Source: Pseudomonas sp. Gutcm_11s
Lineage (GTDB): Bacteria; Pseudomonadota; Gammaproteobacteria; Pseudomonadales; Pseudomonadaceae
Length of the DNA: 64,000 bases
Direction: 5' to 3'
NCBI RefSeq assembly: GCF_028649395.1
Contig: NZ_JAQSUW010000017.1
Span: 521,719-585,718 of the forward strand
A program made the translations under genes and the position numbers. A model generated the notes under the pieces. That model was not told where the DNA came from. It made no database searches and saw only the letters and a list, made by a program, of their open reading frames with translations. Positions 7,470-16,663 of the stretch are shown in pieces. How positions within the stretch are numbered: position 1 is the first letter of the stretch; each line of letters starts with the position of its first letter.

Positions 7470-8939
7470 TCATGAATCGATCACGACACGGCCGATGCTG
7501 CTCTGGCGTTCACCGTGCTGCACGGTCTCGATCTCGATGATGGTGCCGAACTCGGCGGACAGGTCGCGCAGGCGCTCGATGATGCTCTGTGCCTGGGAGT
7601 CGTTCTCCGCAGTGTCGAAGGCCAGACGCGGGATGCCGCGCTCGGCGTCGCGGCCGTTGAAGCCCAGCTCGATCGGGTACAGGAGCATCTCGCGCAGGGT
7701 GCCGTCGGCCTTGAAGTGGCACTCGGCGATCACGCTCTCGAACCATACCGGCTCGCTGAAGATGCCGACCACGCGCTTCCACTCGAGGAACTCGGCCGGG
7801 GTGGTCAGGCGCGGGTTGGTAATGCCCTTGGGCCCGACGAAGGCTTCGGCGGCCATCCACTCGCGGCTCTCCCACTTGTCCGCCGGCATCAGCTTCATGC
7901 TGTTGTCCATGAAGCAGAAGTTGCCCAGGGAATACAGCAGCGGCTTGCCCTTGTACACCTCAATGCCGCGGATCTGGTGCGGGCCGTGGCCGCAGAGCAT
8001 GTCGGCGCCGCTGTCGACCAGGCTGTGGGCCAGGGTCGGCAGGTAGTTGGGCACCTCGATGCACTGGTTGTCCGGCTCGTGGGTGTGCTGGGCGACGATG
8101 GTGAAGTCGCTGCTCTGCTTGGCCTGGCGCAGGTTGCGCACGATATCGGCCTGGTCGAGCTTGTCGCACTCGTAGTGGATGCGCACGGTGCCCGGCGCGG
8201 CATTCGGGTCTACGCGGTAGTGCAGGGCCATGCCCAGGTGCACGCTGTGCTCGCCGTGCAGGGTGCGCAGCAGGTAGTGGTCCTGGAAGGCCTCCTGCTC
8301 GTTGAGGCGCTTGAGCACGGCGAAGTCCTGCGGCGATACCAGGCGATGCGGCGTGGTGCGCAGCGGGCTCAGGCCCGGACGTGGCGGCACCATGCCGAGG
8401 CCGTCGGCGGCCGGGGCGTTGGCCTCGAAGGTGGTGGCGTAGGAAATCAGCGAGACGCGCGCCTTGTCGGTGTTGACGAAGGCCGGCGCGCGCGCGGCGG
8501 CCAGGCTGGAGCCGGTGCCGGCGTGGGCGATGCCGGCGTCATCCAGCATCTCGTCGGTCATCTTCAGGCCAGCCGCGCCCCAGTCCAGTGCGTGGTTGTT
8601 GGCCCGCGACATCATATTGAAACCGATGCTGGCCAGGTCCGCCGGAGCATCGGCGTCGCTGAGCAGCCAGGAGAAACCGGACAGCGCCTCGGGGTAGCCG
8701 TCGTAGCGGTTGAAGTCGATCGCGGTGCACTCGTAGTTGCCTACCACCACGTCGCCACGCTTGAGGATATCGAGCAGTTCGGGCGACTTGCGCGCCAGTT
8801 TGTCGGCAATCGCGTGGGTGATGATGATGTCGCCGACGGCGACCACGCAGAAGCCGTCTTCCACGTCGGCGTTGCGCCAGGTCTCGGGTAGCTGGATGGA
8901 CTCGGGGCGCTTCTGCGGCGAGGGGACTCGTTTGTGCAT
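7470..8939 (-). CDS. CapA-family (PGA_cap) metallophosphatase-like protein
   Basis: A 489-residue protein of the CapA/PgsA family, which has a calcineurin-like metallophosphatase fold. Motifs in order are VVAVGDIIITHAI (metal-binding Asp), GNYECTAID, SRANNHALDWG (Asn and His ligands), IVAQHTHEP, and GADMLCGHGPHQIRG followed by LLYSLGNFCF. Classical CapA/PgsA proteins are membrane-anchored parts of poly-gamma-glutamate synthesis; this one has no signal peptide or TM segment and no capB/capC neighbour, so it is probably a soluble enzyme. It follows the MFS gene by 17 bases. A hydrolytic or phosphatase role on the transported compound is inferred. Confidence 0.85.
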   Translation of the reverse strand: MHKRVPSPQKRPESIQLPETWRNADVEDGFCVVAVGDIIITHAIADKLARKSPELLDILKRGDVVVGNYECTAIDFNRYDGYPEALSGFSWLLSDADAPADLASIGFNMMSRANNHALDWGAAGLKMTDEMLDDAGIAHAGTGSSLAAARAPAFVNTDKARVSLISYATTFEANAPAADGLGMVPPRPGLSPLRTTPHRLVSPQDFAVLKRLNEQEAFQDHYLLRTLHGEHSVHLGMALHYRVDPNAAPGTVRIHYECDKLDQADIVRNLRQAKQSSDFTIVAQHTHEPDNQCIEVPNYLPTLAHSLVDSGADMLCGHGPHQIRGIEVYKGKPLLYSLGNFCFMDNSMKLMPADKWESREWMAAEAFVGPKGITNPRLTTPAEFLEWKRVVGIFSEPVWFESVIAECHFKADGTLREMLLYPIELGFNGRDAERGIPRLAFDTAENDSQAQSIIERLRDLSAEFGTIIEIETVQHGERQSSIGRVVIDS

Positions 8940-8956
8940 GGGGCAGACTTCCTGAC

Positions 8957-10273
8957 TCAGGCCTGGCTCGCGGCCGGCGTATTGTTGGATTCGGTAGCGG
9001 ATTGCGTGGTGAGGGCGGCCAGCTCGCGGCGGCTGCGCTCCGGGTCGACCAGGAATAGGGCGAGCAGGCCGCCGACGAGCAGCACCAGGCCGAACAGGCC
9101 GACGGCCAGCTCGAAGCCCTTGACCAGGTCGCCGCCTTCCCAGCCGATGGCCTGGCCGACCACGTGCGGGGCGATCATGCCGGCGCTGGTCATCAGGCCG
9201 ATGTGGATCGCCAGCATGCTGCCGCGCTGCTTGGCCGGAGCGATGTAGGCGACGGCGGAGTTGGCGAAGGCCGGCACCAGGTTGACGATGGAACCGCCGA
9301 CCAGATACAGCGCGATGGTCATGTTCACGCCCTGCTCGACGAAGCCCATCAGGCTCATCGCCACGCCGCCGATCAGGCAGGCCGCGGCGATCGGCACGGC
9401 CATGGCCACGCGCACGTTGGCGCCGCGCTTGAGGGCGCGTTGCGAGAGGGTGGAGACCAGCAGGTTGAGGATGATCACGCCGAGGGTGGCGGCCATCACC
9501 ACGTAGCCCGATTGCATCGGGGTCATGCCCAGGCCTTTCTGCAGGTAGGTGGGAATCCAGCTGTAGATCAGCGCGGTCGGCAGGTAGATGCAGAAGCCGG
9601 CCAGGGTGACGAAGAAGAAGGTGCGGTTGAGTAGCAGGTGGCGGTAGGTGGTGGTGCCACCGGCGGCCTCGTCACTGGCGTCATCGTGCTGGCCTTCGCG
9701 GCCGACCAGCAGCCACAGCGCCAGCCAGAGCAGGCCGACGCCGGCGAGGATCAGGTAGCCGACGCGCCAGCCCAGGTGCTGGATCAGCAGCGGCAGCGAC
9801 AGCGCGCCGAGGATCGCGCCGGACATGATCGCCACCTGGATCCAGGCCGCCGGCAGCACGCGCTCGCGCGGGGCGTACCACTTGAACGCGGCGTGCTGGG
9901 TCACCGCGGTGCCCGGGCCGCAACCGGCGCCGAGCAGCATGCGGCTGGCGACCAGGGCGAAGAAGCTGGTGCTGATGGCGGTGAGTACCTGCGCGGCCAT
10001 CCACACCACCGACATGCCGGAGAGAATCCAGCGGCTCGGCACGCGGTTGGCGAGGAAGCCGACCAGCACGCCGGACACCGAGTAGAGGAAGAAGAAGGCG
10101 CTGCCGATGAAGCCGAACTGCTCGGGGGTGAGCTTCAGCTCGTCGATGATCTGCGGACCGGCGAAGGCGAAGATGGTCTTGTCCAGCACGCTGATGACCA
10201 TCACGGCCAGCAGCATCGCGACCACCAGGGCCCGCTTGTCGTTGGCCCGCTTGTCAGTGGGGAGGGACGGCAT
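8957..10273 (-). CDS. MFS transporter (ACS-like anion:cation symporter)
   Basis: A 438-residue integral membrane protein with about 12 TM segments. Early residues VISVLDKTIFAFAGPQII and the loop GFLANRVPSRWILSGMSVVW (MFS motif A region) fit the anion:cation symporter group that takes up sugar acids and related carboxylates. It starts 3 bases after the stop of the M20 amidohydrolase, so they are one transcript. The compound carried is probably the substrate of the three cytoplasmic hydrolases of this operon. Confidence 0.88.
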   Translation of the reverse strand: MPSLPTDKRANDKRALVVAMLLAVMVISVLDKTIFAFAGPQIIDELKLTPEQFGFIGSAFFFLYSVSGVLVGFLANRVPSRWILSGMSVVWMAAQVLTAISTSFFALVASRMLLGAGCGPGTAVTQHAAFKWYAPRERVLPAAWIQVAIMSGAILGALSLPLLIQHLGWRVGYLILAGVGLLWLALWLLVGREGQHDDASDEAAGGTTTYRHLLLNRTFFFVTLAGFCIYLPTALIYSWIPTYLQKGLGMTPMQSGYVVMAATLGVIILNLLVSTLSQRALKRGANVRVAMAVPIAAACLIGGVAMSLMGFVEQGVNMTIALYLVGGSIVNLVPAFANSAVAYIAPAKQRGSMLAIHIGLMTSAGMIAPHVVGQAIGWEGGDLVKGFELAVGLFGLVLLVGGLLALFLVDPERSRRELAALTTQSATESNNTPAASQA

Positions 10274-10276
10274 GAG

Positions 10277-11452
10277 TCAGATCTCGCTCAGGTAGGTTTC
10301 CACCAGGCGCACCCACAGGCTCGCGCCGAAGGGGATGGCCAGGTCGTTGAAGTCGTATCCGGGGTTGTGGACCATGCAACCGCTGGGCCCGCTGTTGCCG
10401 TTGCCGGTGACGATGTAGCAGCCCGGGCGCACCTCGAGCATGGAGGCGAAGTCCTCGCTGCCCAGGTAGCCGCTCGGCACGCTGGTCAGCACGCCCTGCT
10501 CGCCGCTGATCTCGCGTGCCACCTGTTGCAGCAGGGCGGTCTCGGCCGGTGTATTCATCAGCACGCCGATGCGCTCGTCGTAGTGCAGGTCCAGCTCGAT
10601 GTCGTGGGTCTGGGCCACGCCCTGGGCGATCGCGGTGATGCGCTTGCGCAGCAGCTTGCGGATCTCCGGGTTGGTCGAGCGCACGCTGAGCTTGAGCGTG
10701 GCGACATCCGGAATCACGTTGGCCGCTTCACCGGCCTGGATGGCGCCGACCGTGACCACGCCTACTTCGCCGGCCGGCACGTTGCGCGCGACGATGCTCT
10801 GCAGCGCGAGCACCAGTTCGGCGGCGGCCACCACCGGGTCCTTGGCCTTGTGCGGCATGGCGCCGTGGCCGCCGACGCCGATCAGCTTTATGGTCACTAC
10901 ATCGGACGAGGCGCTCATGGCGCCGGGCTGGGTGACGAACATGCCGACCGGCAGGCCGGGCATGTTGTGCAGCGCGTACACCGCGTCGCACGGGAAGCGT
11001 TCGAACAGGCCGTCCTCGATCATGCGCTTGGCGCCGCTCAGGCCTTCCTCGGCGGGCTGGAAGATCAGGTTGAGGGTGCCGTCGAAGGCGCGTGTCTCGG
11101 CCAGGTAGCGCGCCGCGCAGAGCAGGATGGCGGTGTGGCCGTCGTGGCCACAGGCGTGCATCTTGCCGGCATGTCGGCTGCAGTGCGGTACGCCACTCTC
11201 CTCGTGGATCGGCAGGGCGTCCATGTCGGCGCGGATGCCGATGTGCTTGCTGCCGTTGCCGCAGCTGAGCACGCCAACCACACCGGTACCGCCGATGCCC
11301 TCGTGCACCTCGTAGCCCCACTGGCGCAGCAGGCTGGCCACCAGTTGGCTGGTGCGCTGCTCCTCGAAGGCCAGTTCGGGATGCTGGTGGATGTCTCGGC
11401 GAATCGACGCGAATTCATCCTGCCAGGTCAGGATCTGCGGGATCAGCTGCAT
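10277..11452 (-). CDS. M20-family amidohydrolase (hippurate hydrolase / N-acyl-amino-acid deacylase type)
   Basis: A 391-residue binuclear zinc amidohydrolase. Motifs are RRDIHQHPELAFEE (18-31), RADMDALP (74-81), MHACGHDGHT (98-107, metal ligands) and QPAEEG (132-137, catalytic and ligand Glu). It lacks a signal peptide and matches the usual 380-400 residue length of the AbgA/hippurate hydrolase group. AAGGAC lies upstream of the ATG. It is the first gene of the M20-MFS-CapA-M14 operon and likely releases an amino acid from an N-acyl or amide substrate. The substrate cannot be read from sequence. Confidence 0.9.
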   Translation of the reverse strand: MQLIPQILTWQDEFASIRRDIHQHPELAFEEQRTSQLVASLLRQWGYEVHEGIGGTGVVGVLSCGNGSKHIGIRADMDALPIHEESGVPHCSRHAGKMHACGHDGHTAILLCAARYLAETRAFDGTLNLIFQPAEEGLSGAKRMIEDGLFERFPCDAVYALHNMPGLPVGMFVTQPGAMSASSDVVTIKLIGVGGHGAMPHKAKDPVVAAAELVLALQSIVARNVPAGEVGVVTVGAIQAGEAANVIPDVATLKLSVRSTNPEIRKLLRKRITAIAQGVAQTHDIELDLHYDERIGVLMNTPAETALLQQVAREISGEQGVLTSVPSGYLGSEDFASMLEVRPGCYIVTGNGNSGPSGCMVHNPGYDFNDLAIPFGASLWVRLVETYLSEI

Positions 11453-11609
11453 GTAGTTGTCCTTATGGTGCCGCCTAGGATGTGACGCAGCATGCCGCAG
11501 GTGGGCGATGCCGGATAATCACCTCTGCGCATGTGTATCGGCTTTGGTTATGTGCGCCGTCGCACCCGCTTGGTTATGCTGGCCCGCCATTCTGCTGCGG
11601 AGTGCCGCG

Positions 11610-12080
11610 ATGGCCACGTACACCGCCGAAATCCTCTGGTCGCGCGGCGACCAGGACTTCCTCGACAACCGCTACAGCCGCGGCCACCTGTGGCGTTTCG
11701 ATGGTGGCGTGGAGGTGCCGGCGTCGTCCTCGCCGCACGTGGTACCGCTGCCCGGCTCGCGTGAGGATGCGGTGGACCCGGAGGAAGCCTTCGTCGCTGC
11801 GCTGTCCAGCTGCCACATGCTCTGGTTCCTTTCGCTGGCGGCGCGCGATGGCTGGCGGGTGGACGCCTATCGCGACCAGGCCGAAGGCCGCATGGGCAAG
11901 AACGCCGAGGGCCGTCTGGCCATGACCCGCGTCACCCTGCGCCCGGCGGTGAGCTTCGCCGGCGCGGCGCCGAGCCGCGAACAGCTCGATGCGCTGCACC
12001 ACGAGGCGCACGAGGAATGCTTTATCGCCAGTTCGGTGAAGAGCGAGGTGCTCTGCCAGCCACGCTACGCCGACGCCTGA
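11610..12080 (+). CDS. OsmC-family thiol peroxidase-like protein
   Basis: A 156-residue OsmC/Ohr-type protein. The two redox cysteines characteristic of the family are present: C68 in AALSSCHMLW, at the start of the long central helix, and C137 in HEECFIASSV. The N-terminal WSRGDQDFLDNRYSRGH and the loop PGSREDAVDPEEAFVAA are typical of the YhfA/OsmC-like subgroup. The ATG at 11610 follows GGAG; longer upstream readings lack family sequence. Expected role: reduction of organic hydroperoxides in the cytoplasm. Its stop lies one base from the stop of the convergent LysR gene. Confidence 0.88.
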   Translation: MATYTAEILWSRGDQDFLDNRYSRGHLWRFDGGVEVPASSSPHVVPLPGSREDAVDPEEAFVAALSSCHMLWFLSLAARDGWRVDAYRDQAEGRMGKNAEGRLAMTRVTLRPAVSFAGAAPSREQLDALHHEAHEECFIASSVKSEVLCQPRYADA

Positions 12081-12081
12081 A

Positions 12082-12993
12082 TCAGTCGCCCAGCTTGGGC
12101 GCGTGCGGGCTCTTGTAGGCGTACACCAGTTCGTCGGCCAGGGCCTTGGCCTCGCGAGTCATCAGCTCCTGGTCGCGGCAGACCAGGGAGATGTTCATCG
12201 GCGGAACCTTCTCGGCGATGTCGAGGATCTCCAGCTCCTGGCCCAGGGCATGCACGCGCTCCAGCAGGCGCTGCGACCAGTAGCTGACCGCGTCGGTATT
12301 CACCGCCAGCTCGGAGAACAGCACCACCGAGGCGCACTCGGTGACGTTCTGCGGGTAGTCGATGTGGTTGTCGACGAACATCATGCCGACCTTGGACAGC
12401 TCCAGGGAGTCCTGCAGCAGCCACTCCTCGCCGACCAGCTCGCGCAGCGAACGTGCGCCGCGCAGCGGGTGGCCCTTGCGCACGGCCAGCACGGCGGGTT
12501 GCTCGTACAGCTCGGTCCAGTGGAAACCGTCGGCGCTGCGCGACTCCGGCAGCGAGGTCAGCACCAGGTCCAGCTGGCCCTCGCGCAGGCCTTCCATCAA
12601 CTTCGACGGGCGCAGTTCATGGATCTGCACCTGCACCTTGGGATAGCGCTTGCGGTAGCGGCTGAGGCTGCTGATGAACTGCGCGCCGGGGGTGACCGGC
12701 GATACGCCGATCGACAGGCGACCATCCATCACGCCCTTGAGCGTGTCGATTTCCTCGCGGGCGCGGCGCACCTCCTCGAGGATCAGGCGCGCGCGGCGTA
12801 CCAGGCGCTCGCCGAACTCGGTCACCGTGATCCCGCGATTGGAGCGCACCAGCAGGGGCACACCGAGTTCGGCTTCCAGTTCCTTGATGCCCTTGGACAG
12901 GGCCGGCTGGGAGATGTGCAGCAGGCGCGAGGCCTCCTGGATGCTGCCACTCTCGCTGATGGCGAGCATGGCACGGAGCTGGTGCAACTTCAT
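12082..12993 (-). CDS. LysR-family transcriptional regulator
   Basis: A 303-residue LysR protein. The N-terminal MKLHQLRAMLAISESGSIQE and LLHISQPALSKGIKELE form the winged HTH, with an effector domain from about 92 onward (RLSIGVSPVTPGAQF). The start at 12993 begins exactly at the conserved N-terminus. It is convergent with osmC and lies downstream of the DUF1329/DUF1302 genes on the same strand, separated by their terminator, so it has its own promoter. Possible targets are the M20 operon or the osmC gene; neither is proven. Confidence 0.9.
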   Translation of the reverse strand: MKLHQLRAMLAISESGSIQEASRLLHISQPALSKGIKELEAELGVPLLVRSNRGITVTEFGERLVRRARLILEEVRRAREEIDTLKGVMDGRLSIGVSPVTPGAQFISSLSRYRKRYPKVQVQIHELRPSKLMEGLREGQLDLVLTSLPESRSADGFHWTELYEQPAVLAVRKGHPLRGARSLRELVGEEWLLQDSLELSKVGMMFVDNHIDYPQNVTECASVVLFSELAVNTDAVSYWSQRLLERVHALGQELEILDIAEKVPPMNISLVCRDQELMTREAKALADELVYAYKSPHAPKLGD

Positions 12994-13076
12994 GGGCGAC
13001 GCCGGGGCTCGTTGAACGGAAGGGCGACTGTAAAACAAAAGGGCCGGGCACGGGCTCCGGCGGTGTAACCACAGAT

Positions 13077-13102
13077 AAAAAAACGGCGGCCCGGAGGCCG
13101 CC
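13077..13102 (-). terminator. Intrinsic terminator of the DUF1302-DUF1329 transcript
   Basis: On the minus strand a GGCGGCC / GGCCGCC stem with a 4-base loop is followed by seven T residues (the A-run 13077-13083 on the plus strand). It lies 22 bases past the DUF1329 stop. Confidence 0.88.
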
Positions 13103-13124
13103 AAGGTGGAGTGTTGCGTGGAGA

Positions 13125-14501
13125 TTAACGAATGCCCGAGGCGCGCAGCGCGTTGGGGGTGAACTGCTTGCGGCTGTACTTCACGCCGAAGTCGTAGGCG
13201 TTCTTCTGCTCGTTGAACAGCGCGCCGACGGCGTAGCGACCGGACAGCACGTCGTAGTGGGTCTCGGCGCTGAACTGCGGGGTCTGCTGGTCGTAGAAGA
13301 ACGTCGCGTGGCCCTCGGAGACGCGCCACAGTTGGCCGCGGCCGTCATAGGCATCGGCCTCGGCGGTCTGCCAGCTGTCCTCGTCGATGAACAGGTCACG
13401 ACGCGAGTAGATGTGGCGCTGGCCCGGCTTCAGGGTGGCGGTCAGGTGCCACACGCGGTGCAGCTCGTAGCGGGTGTGGTCGGGGTTGAGGTGACCCGGC
13501 TTGATGATGTCGGTGTACTTCAGCTTGGGCGAGCTCAGCTTGTAGCTGTTGTAGGGGATGTAGATCTCCTTCTTGCCCACCAGCTGCCAGTCGAAGCGAT
13601 CCGGCGAGCCGTTGAACATGTCGAAGTCGTCCATGGTGCGCATGCCTTCGGCACCGGGGCTGTCGTAGGCGATCTGCGGGGCGCGGCGCACGCGACGCTG
13701 GCCGGCGTTGTACTGCCAGGCCATGCGCGGTTCCTTGACCTGGTTGATGGTCTCGTGGACCAGCAACACGCCACCGGCCAGACGCGCCGGGGAGAGGAAC
13801 TCCTCGCGGTACATGTACAGCAGGTTGGCCATCTCCGCCGGGGCGTAGTCGCTGAGGCCGACCGGGTAGGCCAGCTGCTGCTTGATCAGACTCGGGGTGA
13901 AGGCGCCATTGGTCTGCGGCGAGGCCTGCACCACCATGCGCTGGAACGACAGGCCGCGGTAGCGACCGATGTGGTTCCACACCACTTCCAGGCCGTTCTG
14001 CGGTACCGCGAACGGCAGGCCGCCACTGCGGTAGTTCTGCAGGCCGTTGCCGCCTTCGGCGAGCTGGGTATCGGCGGCGTTCAGGCGGCTGGTGTCCAGG
14101 TACTGCTTGGGCATGGTCACCGAGCGACGGGTCGGGTAGACCGGGATGCGATAGCTCTCCGGGTAGCGCTTGAACAGGGCGAGCTGGCCGGGGGTCAGCT
14201 TGTCCTTGTACTGCTCGGCGGTCTGCGCGGTGATGGTGAACAGCGGCTGGTCGGCGGCGTAGGGGTCGCTGAGGAAGCCGTCGGCGTCACGCTGGCCGGC
14301 ATTCTGGGCCAGGCCGCCGGTCCAGGCGGGGATGCTGCCGTCGGCATTGCCGGCGGTTTCCGCGCCGACCGGGGTCAGGTCCTTGCCGAGGCGGGCGATC
14401 TGGTCGGCCGGTACCGCGGCCAGGGCCTGGCCTGCTGCGAGCAGGCCGAGGCCGAGTGCGCCTGCGCGCACCAGTTGCAGATGGATCTGGGAAAACTTCA
14501 T
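13125..14501 (-). CDS. DUF1329 periplasmic protein
   Basis: A 458-residue exported protein with a signal peptide ending near GQALA, followed by VPADQIARLGKDLTPVGAET, the standard start of DUF1329 proteins. The central part (VYPTRRSVTMPKQYLD, later DDFDMFNGSPDRFDWQLVGKK and YELHRVWHLTATL) fits the family. These proteins have a LolB/LolA-like fold and are almost always next to a DUF1302 gene, as here (11-base gap). With MmpL/RND partners they are thought to move hydrophobic compounds or lipids across the envelope. The ATG at 14501 has GAGG at a better distance than the one six bases upstream. Confidence 0.88.
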   Translation of the reverse strand: MKFSQIHLQLVRAGALGLGLLAAGQALAAVPADQIARLGKDLTPVGAETAGNADGSIPAWTGGLAQNAGQRDADGFLSDPYAADQPLFTITAQTAEQYKDKLTPGQLALFKRYPESYRIPVYPTRRSVTMPKQYLDTSRLNAADTQLAEGGNGLQNYRSGGLPFAVPQNGLEVVWNHIGRYRGLSFQRMVVQASPQTNGAFTPSLIKQQLAYPVGLSDYAPAEMANLLYMYREEFLSPARLAGGVLLVHETINQVKEPRMAWQYNAGQRRVRRAPQIAYDSPGAEGMRTMDDFDMFNGSPDRFDWQLVGKKEIYIPYNSYKLSSPKLKYTDIIKPGHLNPDHTRYELHRVWHLTATLKPGQRHIYSRRDLFIDEDSWQTAEADAYDGRGQLWRVSEGHATFFYDQQTPQFSAETHYDVLSGRYAVGALFNEQKNAYDFGVKYSRKQFTPNALRASGIR

Positions 14502-14512
14502 GTGCATAAACC

Positions 14513-16327
14513 TCAGAAACTCATGCCGACGCTGAAGGCGAGGAAGTCGCGGTCGGTGTTGGTGTTGAAGTCGCCGCCGAAGTAGTTGGTGTAACTCAGG
14601 CTGGCGTTGTAGGTGGACATGTAGTCGGCATCCAGGCCAACGCTCACCGACTTGTTGCCTTCGGTGAACGTCGGGCCGTAGCCCTCGACGTCATGGGCGA
14701 AGGCCAGGTTCGGCTTGAGGTTTACCCCGGCGATGGCGTTGCTGAAGTCCAGCTGGGTGCGCAGGCGGTAGCCCCAGGAGTTCTGGGTGTAGAAGCCCTT
14801 GCTGGTGCACTGGTCCGGGTTGGCGGTGTTGAGCAACTCGGTGCACAGCTGGTTGCCGGTCAGGCCCAGCGCGGAGGCGTAGTCCGGCAGCTGGCCGAAG
14901 CCGTAGACGCTGCTGCGGCCGAAGCGCAGGTCGCTGCCGTCGGTGGCGCCGAGATCACCGATATGGCTGTAGCCCACCTCGCCGATGACGGTCAGGCGGT
15001 CGCCGCCCAGCACGTTGTCGAAGGTGTGCACGGCACTGACCTGGGCCTGGCTGAAGGGCATGCGCTTGTAGCCCTGCACCGGGTTGCCGTACCCGGCGCT
15101 GGACCAGCCGCTGTCGTAGATCGCCAGGCCATCGATGCCGAGCGCGTTGACCAGGCCGCTGACGCTGGCCGAGGTGGAGACGTCGGTACCGTTGAGTGCC
15201 AGTGGCATGTTCGGCCGGTGGCTGATCTCGCCGGACAGCGCCGTGCCGTCGGGCAGGGTGGTGGCGAAGCTCACGCCGTACAGGCGGATGTCTTCCGGGT
15301 AGTCCAGGTAGTAGCTGGCGCTGGCCGGGCCGGGCGCGCCGGTGACGGCGCTGAAGTCCGCTGCGCCGCCGGTCCACACGCTCTCCGGGGTGCGGCTGTG
15401 ATAGTTCATGGCGTAGAAGCCGAACTCGGTGTCGTTCAGCTCCGGTGCCAGCCAGCGCAGGGCCACACCGAACTGGCCGCCGTCACGGGCCTCGCGATCC
15501 TTGCCGCGCGGTACCCAGCCATAGACCGACGGATCGCGATCGTAGTCGCTGCCGTAGGTGGTCATGCCGTAGTTGCAGCCCTTGGGAGATGGGTCGCCGC
15601 CGAAGAAGGTGCCGCAGTTGTCGAGGACGGTCTTCTCCCATTCGATCTGGTAGAAGGCCTCGGCGGACAGGTTCTCGGTCAGGCCCTGGGCGACGTACAG
15701 CATGTTCACCGGGATCAGGCCTTCCTTGATCTCCGAGCCCGGGCGGCGCAGGGATGCGGCGTCGGCCGGGTTGATGGCGTTGATGCTGTTCTGGATGAAG
15801 GTGCTCTCGCCCCAGCTCACAACCTGCTTGCCGGCGCGCACGCTGCCCGGCAGGTCGCCGATCAGGTAGTTGTGGTAGGCGAAGGCGTCCAGCAGTTCGA
15901 AGCCGGAAGACTGTGCGGCGCTGTCGCGGCCACTGTCATCGATGTCATAGAGCAGGCGGTGCTCGTCCTTCAGCTCGAAGTCGTACCAGTACTTGCCACG
16001 CAGGAATACGCCGCTCTCGCCGTAGCTCAGCTGCAGGTCGTGCACGCCCTTGAAGATCTTGGAGAAGGTCTCGCCCTTCTTGAAGTTCAGGCGGCCATCG
16101 TCACTGGTGCGGGTGGAGGCAGTGCCGCCGTTGGCCACGCCGATGAACTTGTCGTCGGCATCGGCCATCGACCAGCTGGCGCCGACCGACAGCGAGGAAT
16201 CCAGACGGCCCTCGATCTCCCCAATGTTGAAGCTGGCGGCCTGGGCCGAAGACGCGCTTGCCAGTGCCACGGCCAATGCCAGTGCGTGGGGATGCATAGC
16301 CCCCGCGCCTGTTTTTGTTCTTTTCAT
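14513..16327 (-). CDS. DUF1302 outer-membrane beta-barrel protein
   Basis: A 604-residue protein of the DUF1302 family. A signal peptide (cleavage near ASSAQA) precedes FNIGEIEGRLDSSLSVGASW, the family N-terminal strand. The rest is rich in aromatic and Gly-containing amphipathic strands (for example GKYWYDFELKDEHRLLYDID and RAGKQVVSWGESTFIQNSIN), and the chain ends in FSVGMSF with a terminal Phe as in BAM substrates. AGGAGAG precedes the ATG at 16327. It is the first gene of a two-gene unit with DUF1329. The usual RND permease and BNR/YCF48 partners are absent within the window. Confidence 0.88.
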   Translation of the reverse strand: MKRTKTGAGAMHPHALALAVALASASSAQAASFNIGEIEGRLDSSLSVGASWSMADADDKFIGVANGGTASTRTSDDGRLNFKKGETFSKIFKGVHDLQLSYGESGVFLRGKYWYDFELKDEHRLLYDIDDSGRDSAAQSSGFELLDAFAYHNYLIGDLPGSVRAGKQVVSWGESTFIQNSINAINPADAASLRRPGSEIKEGLIPVNMLYVAQGLTENLSAEAFYQIEWEKTVLDNCGTFFGGDPSPKGCNYGMTTYGSDYDRDPSVYGWVPRGKDREARDGGQFGVALRWLAPELNDTEFGFYAMNYHSRTPESVWTGGAADFSAVTGAPGPASASYYLDYPEDIRLYGVSFATTLPDGTALSGEISHRPNMPLALNGTDVSTSASVSGLVNALGIDGLAIYDSGWSSAGYGNPVQGYKRMPFSQAQVSAVHTFDNVLGGDRLTVIGEVGYSHIGDLGATDGSDLRFGRSSVYGFGQLPDYASALGLTGNQLCTELLNTANPDQCTSKGFYTQNSWGYRLRTQLDFSNAIAGVNLKPNLAFAHDVEGYGPTFTEGNKSVSVGLDADYMSTYNASLSYTNYFGGDFNTNTDRDFLAFSVGMSF

Positions 16328-16663
16328 GGAGCTCTCCTGCTGATCAAAGAAGGCCCGCGGCACACGCCGCGCGGCGCATCGCTTCTTTGCAGCCTGATGA
16401 CAGGTGCCGGGGCATCCTAGGTAAGCCCCGGGCCCCTGACTTCTGAAAAATCCTTATGCCCATAGCCAAAGGTGAGGTCGGCCGCTGGGCTCTATGTCGC
16501 GGCATCCGCGCAAATCGGCGCAAACCCCGTGTTTGGCGGCTTGCGTGCACGTAGGCGTACATAACCTGGGGTTATCCCGATAAGCAGCTTTGTGCTTTCG
16601 CCCTTTTTTCAGGCATAAAAAAACCGCCCCGGAGGGCGGTTCCTTTCGCCTGATCTGCGTGTA
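16328..16663. other. Spacer between malate synthase and DUF1302 genes
   Basis: These 336 bases carry no gene. They hold the upstream region of the DUF1302 gene (right of 16328 on the minus strand), a perfect palindrome ATAACC-TGG-GGTTAT at 16561-16575 that could be an operator, and the glcB terminator at 16617-16641. Confidence 0.6.
16617..16641 (-). terminator. Intrinsic terminator of glcB
   Basis: On the minus strand an AACCGCCC / GGGCGGTT stem (16622-16641) with a 4-base loop is followed by a seven-T run, about 20 bases past the glcB stop. Confidence 0.88.
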
